This document shows positions 24,562 through 36,509 of a stretch of DNA of 64,000 nt, piece by piece. Position 1 is the first letter of the stretch. Each line of letters begins with the position of its first letter. Source of the stretch: Coriaria nepalensis (Eukaryota; Streptophyta; Magnoliopsida; Cucurbitales; Coriariaceae); assembly GCA_027186245.1 (NCBI GenBank), contig CP114497.1:1557501-1621500 (forward strand), given 5' to 3'. The translations under genes were made by a program, and so were the position numbers. The notes below the pieces were generated by a model that was given only the letters and a program-made list of their open reading frames with translations, was not told where the DNA came from and made no database searches.

Positions 24562-24922
24562 CATATTGAGCTTACTACATGTTAGCTAGCTTTATCTGGG
24601 ACCTTTGTCCTCTTTTGAATTGTTTTGATCTGGTATTGTTGCAGTCTATGACTATTGCACTCGAAAAAGGACAAGGGATGTAGTTTTTGGTTATCCTCTG
24701 TGGCATTGTATGTTTTGGCCAGACAGTCTATGTGGAACCTAGATTTTAACTCATGGCAATATGTTTTATATGTTATATTGGTTTCTTTCAATGAATGATT
24801 TAAGTTTTGGATGTGTGGTCAGAATATTAACCTCCCATATTTGTGTCATCTTATGATCTACTATTTTCATTAACCGTGATTAGACCCTGGTAGATTCTTG
24901 AACTTGAATATTCTTGTTGCAG

Positions 24923-25119
24923 CATGCTTACAGAAACGGCCAGTTAGAGGAGGTAGCTCTACGTCATCTTGGGAATGAAGAGGGTACGATGGTGATAGCC
25001 AAGGATATCAGGTTTCACTCTCACTCTTTCTCTCATTTTTTTCTTCTCGGTTCATATTCCTTACCAAAACTTGTGGTATTTTCAGGCTGTCAGATTTCCT
25101 TGGCGAATTGCATATATGA
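24923..25119 (+). CDS. MKRN: Alternative terminal exons of makorin (distal isoform)
   Basis: Two exons, 24923..25011 and 25086..25119, are bounded by AG (GTTGCAG), GT and AG (TTTTCAG). Joined to makorin exon 4 they read in phase HAYRNGQLEEVALRHLG, then GTMVIAKDIR-LSDFLGELHI and stop, giving a 359-residue protein. The first codon is again CAT (His), so it also completes the final CCCH finger. The H-A-Y-x-x-G-x-x-E-E pattern resembles what follows this finger in animal makorins, whereas the proximal exon is the familiar plant tail. The two exons are alternatives, since the proximal one has its own stop. Expression is not shown by sequence alone. Confidence 0.7.
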
Positions 25120-26098
25120 TGAAGACTTGTTTCTTCCAAGTTTAGGGTAAGTTTTTCCCTCGACTACACTTTTATAGACTGGTCTGGAGAATTTGCTATA
25201 AATGTTATACCAAATCTCTAGGGAATTTGATAATTCAACATGAATCAGCATTTTTCGGTGTTCAAGGAATATGTCAGCGGGAACATATTCAGAGATTGAA
25301 CCGGTGATTTTGGTTTTGGAAGTCTTGTCTTGATGAACATGATTTGAAAAAAAGAATAACAATAATACATATCAACTCCTTGGAGATTTTACTAGGATGA
25401 AGTTTGGAAGAAGATATTGAGGATTCTAATTCCTTATATATTTCATTTTTATTTGGGTTGGAACATGTTGGATACTGTTGATTGTGGAATTACTTGAAAA
25501 GAGGTTCCTGCTCATGTCTTTTGTTTCCAAGAAAATGGCCTTTTGGCTCTTTGGTACGTGTGACTTGAGATTTTCTGTTTCAATCTTGGAATAATTTATA
25601 CAGAGAATTTTTTGGATGATATCGTTTAATTATATATATGATGTGATATTTTTGTTTTTTGCTATTTTGAGGGTGTTTTTTAAAATTTTTTTTTTTTTTT
25701 TACAGATTTTGTAATCAAAAGTACATAAACTTGATGAAAATTTTTGTAATAAAAATTTATACACAGAACAATACATGTATAAATAATGTATTCTCTTTTT
25801 TCAGTTGATAATGGTGTTTTTGATGATGAGACTGCTTTTCTTCTGTTGACATCTTGTAATGTATAAGACCATGGGCTACGCGGCCGATTAAAACATCCGT
25901 CTTGGCCATGTTTGCGGATGTGGGTTAGAGATTGGGCTTCAGTATTATCTATCAGTCAGAGAAGGAAAAACACTTTGGATAAGGATCCTAGCCAGTTATA
26001 ATTTGCCACGTTATCATATCCAAATATAATACATTATAGAAAAAAGTAATGATGTGGGGAAGAATTCTTAGCCGCAAAACTAATCAAAGCCGGTGACG
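25120..26098. other. Intergenic: makorin distal 3' UTR and promoter of the lumenal 19 kDa gene
   Basis: AT-rich, with a poly-T tract near 25683-25702. No gene is supported. The region near 25860-26098 is the likely promoter and leader of the next gene. Confidence 0.5.
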
Positions 26099-27058
26099 AT
26101 GGCCGTTACCTTCGCCCCCTCAGCGCTCTTCTGCTCCGCCGGAACCACTGGAGCTACCACAACAACACCGTCTAAACAACCTCAAAACCAAACACTTTTC
26201 AAACCTCACCTCCCCATCTCAGCTTCCAAACTACCACCCGCCGCAGCTACATTAACCACCTCTGCTGTCGCACTTGCTGCCACTGCCACCATTTTAGCCA
26301 CCGCTGCTTCACCATCGTTAGCAGACACCCAAACCAACCCGGCATACCGTGTTTACTACGGAACAGCCGCCAGCGCCGCCAATTACGGAGGATACGGTGG
26401 CAACTCTAACAAGCAAGACTCAGCTGAGTATGTCTATGACGTCCCTGATGGTTGGAAAGAGCGCTTGGTTTCCAAAGTCGAAAAGGGTACCTTTTCTGAA
26501 AAGCTTTACCCTTTTTCACTAATTAATTGCTTCATTTTTTTTTACCAATTATGACTTAGCCGTGAGAAATTGACCATTATTGTACACATCATGGTTGTAG
26601 AAGTGGATTGTACACATTATACTACTACTTAAACAGCGAACTGGATTGTTTTGACCCTTACTTTCTCATCTTACCCAGGTACAAATGGGACAGATAGCGA
26701 ATTCTATAACCCGAAGAAGAAATCGGAGAAAGAGTACCTGACATTTCTTGCCGGGTTCCGTCAACTAGCTCCAAAGGACGTGATCTTGAACAACTTGGCG
26801 TTGTCGGACGTAGATTTGCAGGATCTGATAGCGAGCGCAGATGGCGGGGTCTCGTCGGAGGAGAAGAAGGACGAGAAAGGTCAAATTTACTACGTGTATG
26901 AGATTGATGGGATTGGTGCTCATAGTTTGATTTCAGTTACTTGTGCTAAGAACAAGCTCTATGCTCATTTTGTTAATGCTCCCACTCCAGAATGGAACAG
27001 AGACAAGGACATGTTGAAGCATGTTCATGACTCCTTCAAAACTGTTGGGTCTTTCTGA
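26099..27058 (+). CDS. Thylakoid lumenal 19 kDa protein, PsbP-like family, chloroplast
   Basis: Exons 26099..26486 and 26679..27058 give 255 residues. The start is MAVTFAPSALFC, and an upstream in-frame GTG is not used. Residues of about 1-45 are a Ser/Thr/Ala-rich transit peptide. A hydrophobic stretch ending ATAASPSLA-D (about 75) is a lumen-targeting signal with an A-x-A-like cleavage site. The mature part has YVYDVPDGWKERLVSKVEKG, a PsbP/Mog1-like fold signature, with GTNGTDSEFYNPKKK and LTFLAGFRQLAP as in plant TL19 proteins. It acts in the thylakoid lumen; its precise role in photosystem II or lumen homeostasis is not settled. In Arabidopsis I recall it as the neighbour of BIG BROTHER, as it is here. 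Confidence 0.9.
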
Positions 27059-28354
27059 AAAAAAAAATAAAAAAGAATAAAAAAATAATTTCTAATCTGT
27101 GCTGTCATGCAAAGAATCCTGGTGATGTATTACTCATATTTGGCTACAAATAAATTCATGAGAGTTCTCTCATCCGTTCTTACGTTAGGAATCGAGCCCT
27201 ATAATGTATTTAGAATCGAAAGACAACTTACACAACTAATAAATGAAAATTGAAACAGGTAATGTTGATGCTCAAAAGCGGTCTGAACAACAACTGTATG
27301 TCCTCCAGTCAGGAATATGCTCTTGCACACAGAAATGAAGGGTTTACCGGAATTGTATTCGATATACCTCCTCCGATATTTAAGGAGCTTTAGGAGTAGA
27401 TTGTTTTTCTTAGGAAAATAGAGTGAATAGTGATTAACTTTTTACTAATCTAAGATTTTAATATTTATATTATCTTATAAAAGATAGACTCCGACTCATC
27501 TTTATACTTAGCATCACTTGGTTAGCCCACATTGGTAGTGGAAAAGTGTCCAGGCAGGTCATTTTCCCGATTGTATTGTTAAGGATTTACTCCCCACTAT
27601 TAATGTCAGAGGATTCTTATATTTTTAACTCGAGCTTTACTACTACGTAGCATAATGGTCCGACCATATAGGTTGGCTTGCCCTTTTTCAATTTTCAGAT
27701 CTCTACTCTGTACTTCTCTCTGTAATTCAATTTTCATCTTGCTACCTCATAAATAGATCGGTTTCTCGATCATAAACCTCCCCATTTTTTCTTTCTTAAG
27801 TTTCGTACCAAAAGCCCGCCAAAGGTAACTTGAGTTTCCTAATTCGATCGCATTTGTGGGATCTATTTACTTGTGTTGATTTTGAGATGATTCGCCAATC
27901 TGATCTAGATATTCCCTCTTAATTCTCATTTCATTTTCTCTTAATTATGATCCTCCATCTTCTTCATGTTTTCTCTTACGGTATTTTTATGGCGGTAATC
28001 TGTAGTTTGGATTGATCCGCCAGCGTTGCTTACCATTTCGCATCTGTCATGGCCTGTCTACAGTTCTTTGTTGCTCAACTGCAACACACTAGCTATCACA
28101 GCGATAATATCACGCATTTTTTCTCTAATATTTTGTTTTTATAAAATTTTTGTCTAAATTCTTTTCTGGAAACGTGAATGTATTGTTTTTGCTCTTCACC
28201 TCTTCACATATTCTCTGAATCCAACCCAGATACAACCTTAGGACAAATGCACTATTGTCTAAAGATAGTTTGTCTATAAGAATGAACCCTTTCAGGGTTT
28301 GTATGCACTGGTTAATCAGGCTCAACATCCAACCATCCATAATTCGTGGCTACG
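27059..28354. other. Intergenic, probably including the former leader of the ADP/ATP carrier copy
   Basis: No open gene. From about 27660 the sequence looks like a gene 5' region: CT-rich leader-like DNA, a possible donor AAAG|GTAACTT near 27826, then an intron-like stretch up to the ATG at 28355. This suggests that the carrier pseudogene was copied as DNA with its leader intron. Confidence 0.4.
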
Positions 28355-29146
28355 ATGGCAGATTCCAAACATCTTCTCTAGATCAATTATTCTGACACCG
28401 CATTGCAATATCCTATCATCCCCTCATGTGTAAGCTGCCTCAACTTCACCATCCATTTTGTCCCAGCACCTGCCGAGAGAGAAAACATTCTCATCAATTT
28501 CCTCATGAGCATGTCAAGCTTTTGATTCAAAGTCAGGATGAGATTATTAAAACAGCACCTGCCGAGAGAGAAAACATTCTCATCAATTTCCTCATGAGCA
28601 TGTCAAGCTTTTGATTCAAAGTCAGGATGAGATTATTAAAACCGGCCGCCCTGAACCTTACAAGGGCATAGGTGATTGCTTCTCAAGAACTATGAAAGAT
28701 GAAGGGCTTGTTTCCTTGTGGAGGGGAAACACTGGTAATGTTATCCGTTACTTCCCCACTCAAGTGAGTACATGTTTCCCATTTTATTTGAATCCGGAAT
28801 TGGATATATGTTAGGTGCTAATTGTTATCTGAAATTTGGAACCAGGCTTTGAACTTTGCATTCAAGGATTACTTCAAGAGGCTTTTCAATTTCAATAAAG
28901 ATGGAGACGGGAAATGGTTTGCAGGAAACTTAGCATTCAGGTGGTGCTCGTACCCGTTTCGCCAGTGATGTTAAGGTTGCAAAGAAGGGAGGAGAAAGGC
29001 AATTCAATAGGTTTGTTGATGTATACAGGGAAGACATTACAGTCTGATCGCTGATGGCGGCATTGCTGGTCTTTACCGTGGGTTCAACATTTTTGAGTTG
29101 GAATTATTGTGTATCATGGTCTGTACTTCAGAACGTACGATTCTCA
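28355..29146 (+). pseudogene. Mitochondrial ADP/ATP carrier (AAC/ANT) pseudogene
   Basis: Fragments of a plant adenine nucleotide translocase are readable in order: an ATG-MADSKH-like start, [67 protein letters not shown], an intron with intact GTGAGT and CCAG borders (about 28764-28844), [23 protein letters not shown], then [18 protein letters not shown] and GIAGLYRGFN. The segment between carrier helices 1 and 2 and the segment after WFAGNLA are deleted, several frameshifts break the frame, and the last third of the protein is missing. Retention of introns indicates a DNA-level duplicate, not a retrocopy. It contains a perfect 89-bp tandem duplication. Confidence 0.88.
28465..28642 (+). repeat. 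Perfect 89-bp tandem duplication inside the carrier pseudogene
   Basis: The unit 28465..28553 is repeated without a mismatch at 28554..28642. Each unit runs from AGCACCTGCCGAGAGAG to GATTATTAAAAC. It covers the PAPAEREN to DEIIKT coding segment, so the pseudogene reads this part twice. Confidence 0.95.
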
Positions 29147-32100
29147 GCATTGAGTAGGAATTATTTGACGGATAAATATGAATAGTTTTTAAATATTAAA
29201 AATAAATTAAAAAAGTTGATAATAAATACAAGTGTAAAAGTTAATTATATATTTATATATTTTAATATTAAGTTATAAATGTGAAATTAATATATTATGC
29301 ATATTTTATTTTAGATTTAAAAAAAAATATTTTATTTCTTATAAAAATAATTATATGAGTTCATTTTAATTTATTTTTTAATTTATAAATATATATTTAT
29401 TTATTCCTTTAAAAAAAAAAATTATAACTTTTTTATCAGTGAAGTCTTCATTTAAGGAAAATCCCAGCAGTGCTGTATCTAACATGGACGACTAACCCTC
29501 CCTCTCCCGGCGAAATATCTTATCGTTGGATGAGAATTTAGTCTAACAATGTCACCATGTTTTGGTTTATACATTTAAGTCACGATACCTCCCTTTTTCT
29601 CTATGCACAAAAGCTAGTAGCTATGACGTGTTTCTGAGTTCTGAGTCTTTCTTACCCGTTTCTTGAGAATTTCTTTCCTTGTCTCCTCCAGATTGATCAA
29701 ATCTTGTTCGCATTATTACTACATACATTATTTATTTCATGGATGTTTTGTCGGCTTACTGTAACTCTCTTTTGCTTTTGCCTCATTTAATACTCTTACT
29801 ACCTAAATTCAATCGTCGTTTCAGAGTAGTCCATCCTTTGCAATTTATTGCTTCCTTTAATGTTGTAATGTTTCCAATTCTTTGAATTAACAGTACTGTT
29901 TTTTTTTTTTTTTTTATATTAATTGTACTGCTTCCTTTATCGATCTTGTCAGGTTTTCACATCCTGTATAGTATTACTTTGTATCCTAAAGTACCCATCA
30001 TGATTCTGAAAAAAAAAAAAAAAATTTGTACTTTTTTTTTTCCCCTCATTTTCTGTACTTTGTTTTGATTATTTAATGGTTGGTCCAAACTAGGCTGGAG
30101 AATCGAAGGAGAACTAGTTACAGTAAAGCTGTACTTCTCAAATTTTATGACGTGGTAAAAAAAAGAAGAAGCAGTTTTAAGTGTGCTTGCGAAAAGGAAA
30201 AGCAGTAATTAGTGTATGGATTCGGGCTTATTATACCCTATTATGTAAGAAGGTAGTAAATTTACTGTGCGGTCTCTCATCACACCTGAACGTATAAACC
30301 CGTTCTCATAGTCATAGATTTGTACGTAGTAATGTATGAGGTTGGAGTTTTGTTGCGTTTGTTGCGTATGGGGGATGTAGATAAAATAGATAGTGTCGTC
30401 TATAACATGACTGAGAGACCCCTACAATCTACTGTTACTGTTACTGTACTGATGTCTGAAGATCATGATGGTGAAGATGAAAGATTGATGGTCCTACTCG
30501 TTATAGGATGAGTCTTGTCTCCTTGTCTTGTTTTTTCATGGCACGTACAAAACACAAACTCAAACACAATTGATTACCTTATTATTATTATAATCATATA
30601 CTAATCACTTTTTAATCACATTCCTTCCTCTCCTTGCTTTTTTTTTTTTTGTGTCTACACTAAACTTAATTATGTAAATTTCAGATCGATTGGTCAAAAG
30701 TAACATAATTTTGGATAATACATATTTAGGGTGGTGGGTATAGATATAAAGAAATACCTTGCTTGAATTGAATGCAAAGGTTATCTTTGGTCCCACTTTT
30801 TTTAAGGATTAATTAAGATTAATGGTAATACAACTTTTATTATGAGCTCATTAATTAAGACAACCCCCTGAATTTTTTATGTTTTTATTTTTTTTATTTT
30901 TCTAATTTTCTAATTTTGTTCTCGGATTGAGATATCATTGATACCAATTATTTATCCATTGAATGTAGTGCAAATTGGAGTTGTTTACGGAAATTTTTAT
31001 GTGGTCCCCTATGAACTGTGACTATCAGCATGTCTGATCCTCTAGGTTTTTTTTTTTTTTTTTTTTAACACTAAAAAAATGGTAGACCCACTAATAATCG
31101 ATTAGCAGATTGATTATATTAATATTCATATTATATGCGGTTAATATGATTTATTCAAAAAATTTGATTTTTTTTGTATATTTATTTATTACAGTAACAG
31201 ACAGTCTCTTATAAGAGAGTACTTGTAACCGATACATGATCTTTCTACTACTTAAGCTTTGTCTCCAATTCTCTTCCAATGAGTTTTTTGCTTCAATGAG
31301 ATTGCTTCGTTTGTGTAAATTATATAGGGAATACTACTCCCATATTTTTCCCCTCTCTCTCTCTCTCTCTCTATAATTGTTGTTGAAAATGGTCGAATGA
31401 GGAGAGAGAGAGGAAGGAGACAAAACAGAACAGTTGCTGATATCCAAGAAACAAGACCAAAATCTTGCCACATTAATTAAAGTAAATCTTATCTTGTTTG
31501 TAGGCCTTTTAAAGCTGTTTGGGAACCAAGAAAAAAATATTTTAATTTTTAATTTTCTGAGTACACCAAATCGTAGTGTTTGTAGTGTTGTAGTGTTTTT
31601 GTAGGGGTCGGTTCAGAAAATCAGAAAATAAATAAATAAATAAACCAGTTTAAACAGTTGTACGGTCGGGATTGGATTATCATATTCTTACATTGGTTTT
31701 TCACCGGTAAAAAATGCGGCTGCCACCAGAACAGTTATTTTTACCGGTTCGGCATACCCCCTTTTATATTTATTTAAATAATAATAAATAATAATAAATA
31801 AATAAATAATAATGTTACTTAAGAAATGGAATAGTAAATAATAATAAATCAATAAAAAGGAAGCTATTGGCCACGGGAGGGAGACGAGACCAGAGAGAAA
31901 AGTGGAGGAAGGAGGGAACAACAGAGGGAGAGGACCCTCAGGAGTTGCGAGGTGGCAGGGTGGTTCTTTGGATTTGGTTCGGAAGCTTTCTTCTACGCAG
32001 AGATTGTATTCTATATTTACCGGTAATATTGTGGTCCAATCGCTCTTGGGATAGCGATGGCGCGTGGAATACCGGTTTTCCAAAAAACAAAAAACAAGAG

Positions 32101-32380
32101 AGAGAAACGTAAAGAAAACAGCCAAATCCCTCTCTCTCTCTCTGCAATCTGCATTTTTCACTTTCCCTGCTTCTCTCTCTCTACACACACTCTCCACACA
32201 GAGGAAGCTCAGAAGCTACATTCTCTGTTTTCGAGCTTTGGACTCACTCCCACACTCTCAGCTTCACAGTCTGTATCTCTCTCTCTCTAGAACTTTGAAC
32301 AATTTCTTCACTTTTGGTCTTCGTTCTTCACCTTGTTCTCCTAATCTCGCCGTTTAACGTTTTAGCGCCAAAGGTCAATC
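29147..32380. other. Intergenic, then promoter and first leader exon of BIG BROTHER
   Basis: From 29147 to about 31600 the DNA is AT-rich with poly-T tracts (29899-29915, 30638-30650, 31047-31066), and the short open frames have no signature. From about 31690 it becomes promoter-like. CT-microsatellites (32130-32142, 32171-32180, 32276-32289) and a probable leader exon ending near 32372 (CCAAAG|GTCAAT) follow. A leader intron would end at the acceptor CTTGCAG near 32907. Confidence 0.45.
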
Positions 32381-32966
32381 TCTCTCTCTAGAATCACCTC
32401 TGTGTTTTGACAGGCTTGTGTTTGCTCATTCCTCTCTCTCTCTCTCTATTTCCTTGATTTTCTTGGTTTTTTCCAACTATTTTACTTTTCCACAGCTTGA
32501 ATCGGGAATGTGGAGAGTTTCTTCTCAGTGAGGAACCTACGGCGGAGTAAAAAGCGTTTCAGGAGCGTTTCCCGTTTGCTGCTGTGAAATCTCAAGCACG
32601 ATGAAGAAATCTATGGATTTCGATTTGATTTTTCTCTCTTAGTCTCTTTCAATTTTTGTAGAATGTAAAGTTTTTCTCATGCTCATTTAAGTTCATTTTT
32701 TTTGTCGGTTTCTTGAGGCCTCGATGATTTTGATATTAAGAAAATGTAGAAATGCAGAATATTCTCCCTTTCATAATATTTTCCTTCATTTTCTAAGCAA
32801 CCAAACAGAAGGATATAGATCAAGAACATATAAACATCAATTTGAAGATATTGTCTCTAACACTTTTTTTTTTTTTTTTTTGACATTCTATTGCTCTTGC
32901 TTGCAGTCAGTTTCTGTGATTTTCTTTTCCAAAAAAGCAAATTTCAGAAGAAGTATTTGGTCGGAA

Positions 32967-34405
32967 ATGAATGACAATAGACAAATGGAGATAAATTACA
33001 CGGAGACCGGCTTTCCTTACCTAGGGTCCGGAAGTTTTATCAACTTCTTCGAAGGCTTTAACCATGTTCCTCAGCACTATACTAATGCAGGTCCTAGCCA
33101 TGATCAGGTACCAGAAAATTTTAGCATATGATGAACAAGTTATATGCACATTAAGGCTGACGAAAAATATTGTCATGTGTAGGAAAGTGTATACTGGTCG
33201 ATGAATACGAACTCATACAAATTCGAGGAATTCAGTCCGGGCAGTACCTCTTATTACAGCCCTTATGAGGAAAGTTGTTATATGCCTAGAAGTGATATGG
33301 GTGATGCTAGGGCTTGGGAGTATCATTTGGCTGAATCAGCCGTTCACCATGTCGAAGATCCTATAATTATGGAATCACCATCCAGAGTGGATGATGTCAT
33401 CGATGAACATTCTACGCCTGAAGAATGTCCGTCCCCTTAAATTTATATACGTACCTGGTTTTATATTTACATGTGCCTTATCTTTGTTTTGGTCAATTCT
33501 TTTTTTTTTTTTACAGGCATTGTGACAAGTGAGCAGAGTTCAAGTAGTTCTCAAGTAAAAAGCTTCCTCCATTCTATTGTCATTGACAGGCATCTATGCC
33601 AAATAGAATTTTGGGTATAAAAATATATATATATATAAAACCTCGAACAACCTGTTGTGTTCTTTTTTTTTCTTGTCACAGGCTGTATGGCAAGAGGACA
33701 TTGATCCCGATAACATGACCTACGAGGTTAGCTTTGCCTTCTCCTTATACTTTTTGTCGTTGAAATTAGCAACTTTTGCTCGGTTATAGAGTGTGTTTGC
33801 TCATTTGGGTTGAAATAGGGTTAGAATTAACATTTATGATTGGATTCCTTGGGGGTGGTTTTTACTAGGAATTACTGGACTTAGGGGAGGCAATAGGAAG
33901 TGAAGGGAAAGGTCTTTCTAAGGAACTTATAAACTTGCTTCCTACTTCCAAGTACAAGTTCAGTGACATCTTCTCCAGGAAAAAGTCCAGCGACAGGTAA
34001 CTAACTGTTTAAACTGAAGATATGGTGTTCTTACAATTTCAATGTTTGGGAATTCTAAGCGGAGTTGATGTGTCTGTTTCGAATTTTGCGCTTACTTTTG
34101 TTTTCGTTTGAAAAAAAAAAAAAAAAAAAAAAAACAGGTGTGTGATTTGTCAGATGAGGTATAAACGAGGGGATCGGCAAATGAAATTGCCATGCAAGCA
34201 TCTCTATCATGATGAATGCATCACCAAATGGCTTACCATTAACAAAGTCAGTTTTTTCTATCAAACCTTAATTCTTCTTCTTTTTCTCTTTTCTTATGTC
34301 AGAATCTTACAGAAAAAAAAAAAAAAATGTTCCGACTTTATATTTTGGTAGATATGTCCGGTTTGCAACGTTGAAGTATTTGGAGAGGAATCATCAAGGC
34401 ATTGA
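32967..34405 (+). CDS. BB: E3 ubiquitin ligase BIG BROTHER (RING-H2)
   Basis: Seven coding exons: 32967..33107, 33183..33426, 33517..33554, 33682..33726, 33869..33996, 34138..34246 and 34352..34405, giving 252 residues (the Arabidopsis BB protein is about 248). The N-terminus MNDNRQMEINYTETGFPY is typical of BB. The conserved block DIDPDNMTYEELLDLGEAIG precedes LPTSKYKF. The RING-H2 domain runs from about residue 200 to 241 (CVIC...CKHLYH..CITKWL...CPVC). The end VFGEESSRH matches the family. BB limits organ size by restricting the period of cell proliferation in petals and other organs, through ubiquitination of growth regulators. The leader appears spliced. No damage is seen. Confidence 0.93.
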
Positions 34406-35424
34406 AGAGTAGAAATCAAAACCCAACACATAATACGGATCAGTGAGTGAATGAGAATGAATGTCAAGTAACGAACGGTTGGAATGCTTTCATTTCAATT
34501 CCATCGTTTGGTTATACTTAGTATGAGAAGTTTGATTTGCCATTTTTATTAAATACGTTCGTTGTTCGGTAGTAAAAACTCATTTTGATGAAACCCATTT
34601 TAACCAATCTCATTTTCATTAATGGTCATCTTTTCCTTCTTTAATTGACCTAACCTATAGGAAATTTCACCTCTTCTTCATATATTTGAATGAATCAAAT
34701 TGCATTTATATTTTGGCCAAACAGAAAAATGTTAGTAATAAGTTATTTTTTGACTTTATATAATAGAATCTTCGAAATAAGAAATAAGAAATAGGTAAAA
34801 TTAGCAATTTTAATTAATTTATTGATCTATAAAATTTAAAGAATTTGAAATTTTCAATTAAAATTCTTAAAATAAACTTCTATCATCTACTCAATTTTAC
34901 TTTATTGTTAATTAATAAATAAATAAGAAGAAATTATAGTGATATTAATAATTTTGAAAAGAAAATATAATCATCGAAAGATACTATTTTTATAAGAATT
35001 AGATGCGTATCTTGACCGGGTCTCTAACTAGTTATATGGTGGTGAATTTTGGAGGGTTCTATCTTGTGATAATTATGGTTTTGGACTATGGTTGGAGTGG
35101 CTTATTAATATCAATCATAAATGAATGAATCTAAGCCTAAGGTATTTTAGTAATTTTCTAAGAGAAAATTATTTATAATATTTATATTAATTATTTTATA
35201 TTTCGGTTTAGTTTTAGGATGATTGAGTAACAAATTTTATTTCATTATCAAATGGAATTTGTTTGGAGAAATTTAGTTAAAGATTCAAATAATAAGAATT
35301 CATGTTGTATTGCAAAAAAAAAAAAAATTGATGAAGAATAATAATTCATATAAAAATAGTATATTAATTAAAATTAAATTTAAAATATTTTATAATTTGA
35401 TCCATATTAAAATTTTCTCAAATA

Positions 35425-35473
<49 letters not shown>

Positions 35474-35945
35474 TTTTCCCGACAGTATAAAAGCTAATTA
35501 TACATATATATAGATATGTAATAACGAGAATGCAATACGATATGAGTTGTCCTAAACTAAACTTAAGACCCTTGAAAATGTACCAAATCACACTAAACTT
35601 AATCCAGAACCACCAAATGTTCCTCCAAATATGGACAAAAAGAAATGCTTCATTCGCCCAAACAAATGACAATCTTCAGGAAAAACTCAGCTATCCGTTC
35701 TCTACCAAAATCAGCTATTATCATCAAACATCCAGCCCCAGCCAAAAGAAGAAAAGAAAAAAAAAAAAAAATACAAAATAGTAGGAAAATTTCTCCTCCC
35801 ATATGTTAAAAAGAGAGTAGCACATCCGGAATGAGAGTATGTGAAAAACATCAAAACTAGATATGATCCGCTGGATTAGAGGATCCGAGAGAAACGTTGA
35901 ATTTGATCTCTCATAATATGAAATTTTGGATATGACCCACTAAAT
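34406..35945. other. Intergenic: BB 3' UTR and NIP7 3' UTR, very AT-rich
   Basis: No gene is supported. The stretch 34730-35480 is extremely AT-rich, ending in an A-run, TA-repeat and T-run palindrome. The stretch 35530-35945 is probably the NIP7 3' UTR on the minus strand. Confidence 0.5.
35424..35477. repeat. A19-(TA)n-T13 palindrome
   Basis: A run of 19 A at 35424-35442 is followed by a TA dinucleotide run to about 35464 and a run of 13 T to 35477. The whole is close to a perfect palindrome of about 50 bp. Confidence 0.9.
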
Positions 35946-36509
35946 TCAAAGCTCGTCCTCCATCCTCAAGTATTCTCCAATATCAGCTTGGTGAAGCACC
36001 ACGATCCCATTAGGGTCCAACTTCCTACAGTCCTGGGTTGACTTGGCCGATATACCAAAACCTAAAGGCACATCCGACATGGAGAAAACTACAACCCCAT
36101 CACCTGGGTTAATATTCTCAGTAATCCTTCCCAACCCGCCTTTCAAAACATGGTTTCCATACAAAAACGACATCTCAGACGTGGGCTTGAGCCAGACCTT
36201 GTGTTTAGCATTTGCAGATAACAGACCAAGGGACTGGATTGTAAGGTGGAAGTTACCTCCATGAGTGAACTTTCCGATGCAAGTACCAAGCGAAATGAGA
36301 TTGGTTCGAGCAATGTTGGTGGCTCGTTTGACTATGGACTCGCTGACATAGTAGACCCTGTTCTTGTTGAGGCGAAAGCAGTAACGTCCTGGGTTTGGAT
36401 CGGGGCCTTCATGTGAGGGATTGTCAACGATATTCTTCAGGTTGTTTCCGGTAAATTTGAAAAGCTTTTCAAATACAACTGTGGTCTCCTTCTCGTCCAG
36501 TGATCTCAT
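35946..36509 (-). CDS. NIP7: 60S ribosome subunit biogenesis factor NIP7
   Basis: One coding exon of 187 residues (family about 180). I chose the Met at 36509 because [19 protein letters not shown] is the universal NIP7 start. The frame stays open upstream, but a 3' splice site (CTTGCAG) lies 32 bases before this ATG, so those codons are intron. The N-terminal domain carries [11 protein letters not shown] and [18 protein letters not shown]. The C-terminal PUA RNA-binding domain (about 97-172) includes [27 protein letters not shown] and [13 protein letters not shown], and ends near [13 protein letters not shown]7 binds pre-60S particles and is needed for pre-rRNA processing in the nucleolus. 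The seven-residue tail after EYLR is variable. Confidence 0.93.
   Translation of the reverse strand: MRSLDEKETTVVFEKLFKFTGNNLKNIVDNPSHEGPDPNPGRYCFRLNKNRVYYVSESIVKRATNIARTNLISLGTCIGKFTHGGNFHLTIQSLGLLSANAKHKVWLKPTSEMSFLYGNHVLKGGLGRITENINPGDGVVVFSMSDVPLGFGISAKSTQDCRKLDPNGIVVLHQADIGEYLRMEDEL

Noticed and set aside
30320..30511. A 63-residue plus-strand frame upstream of BIG BROTHER.
   Set aside because: No similarity to a family, no nearby promoter signals and repetitive valine/threonine content; likely chance.
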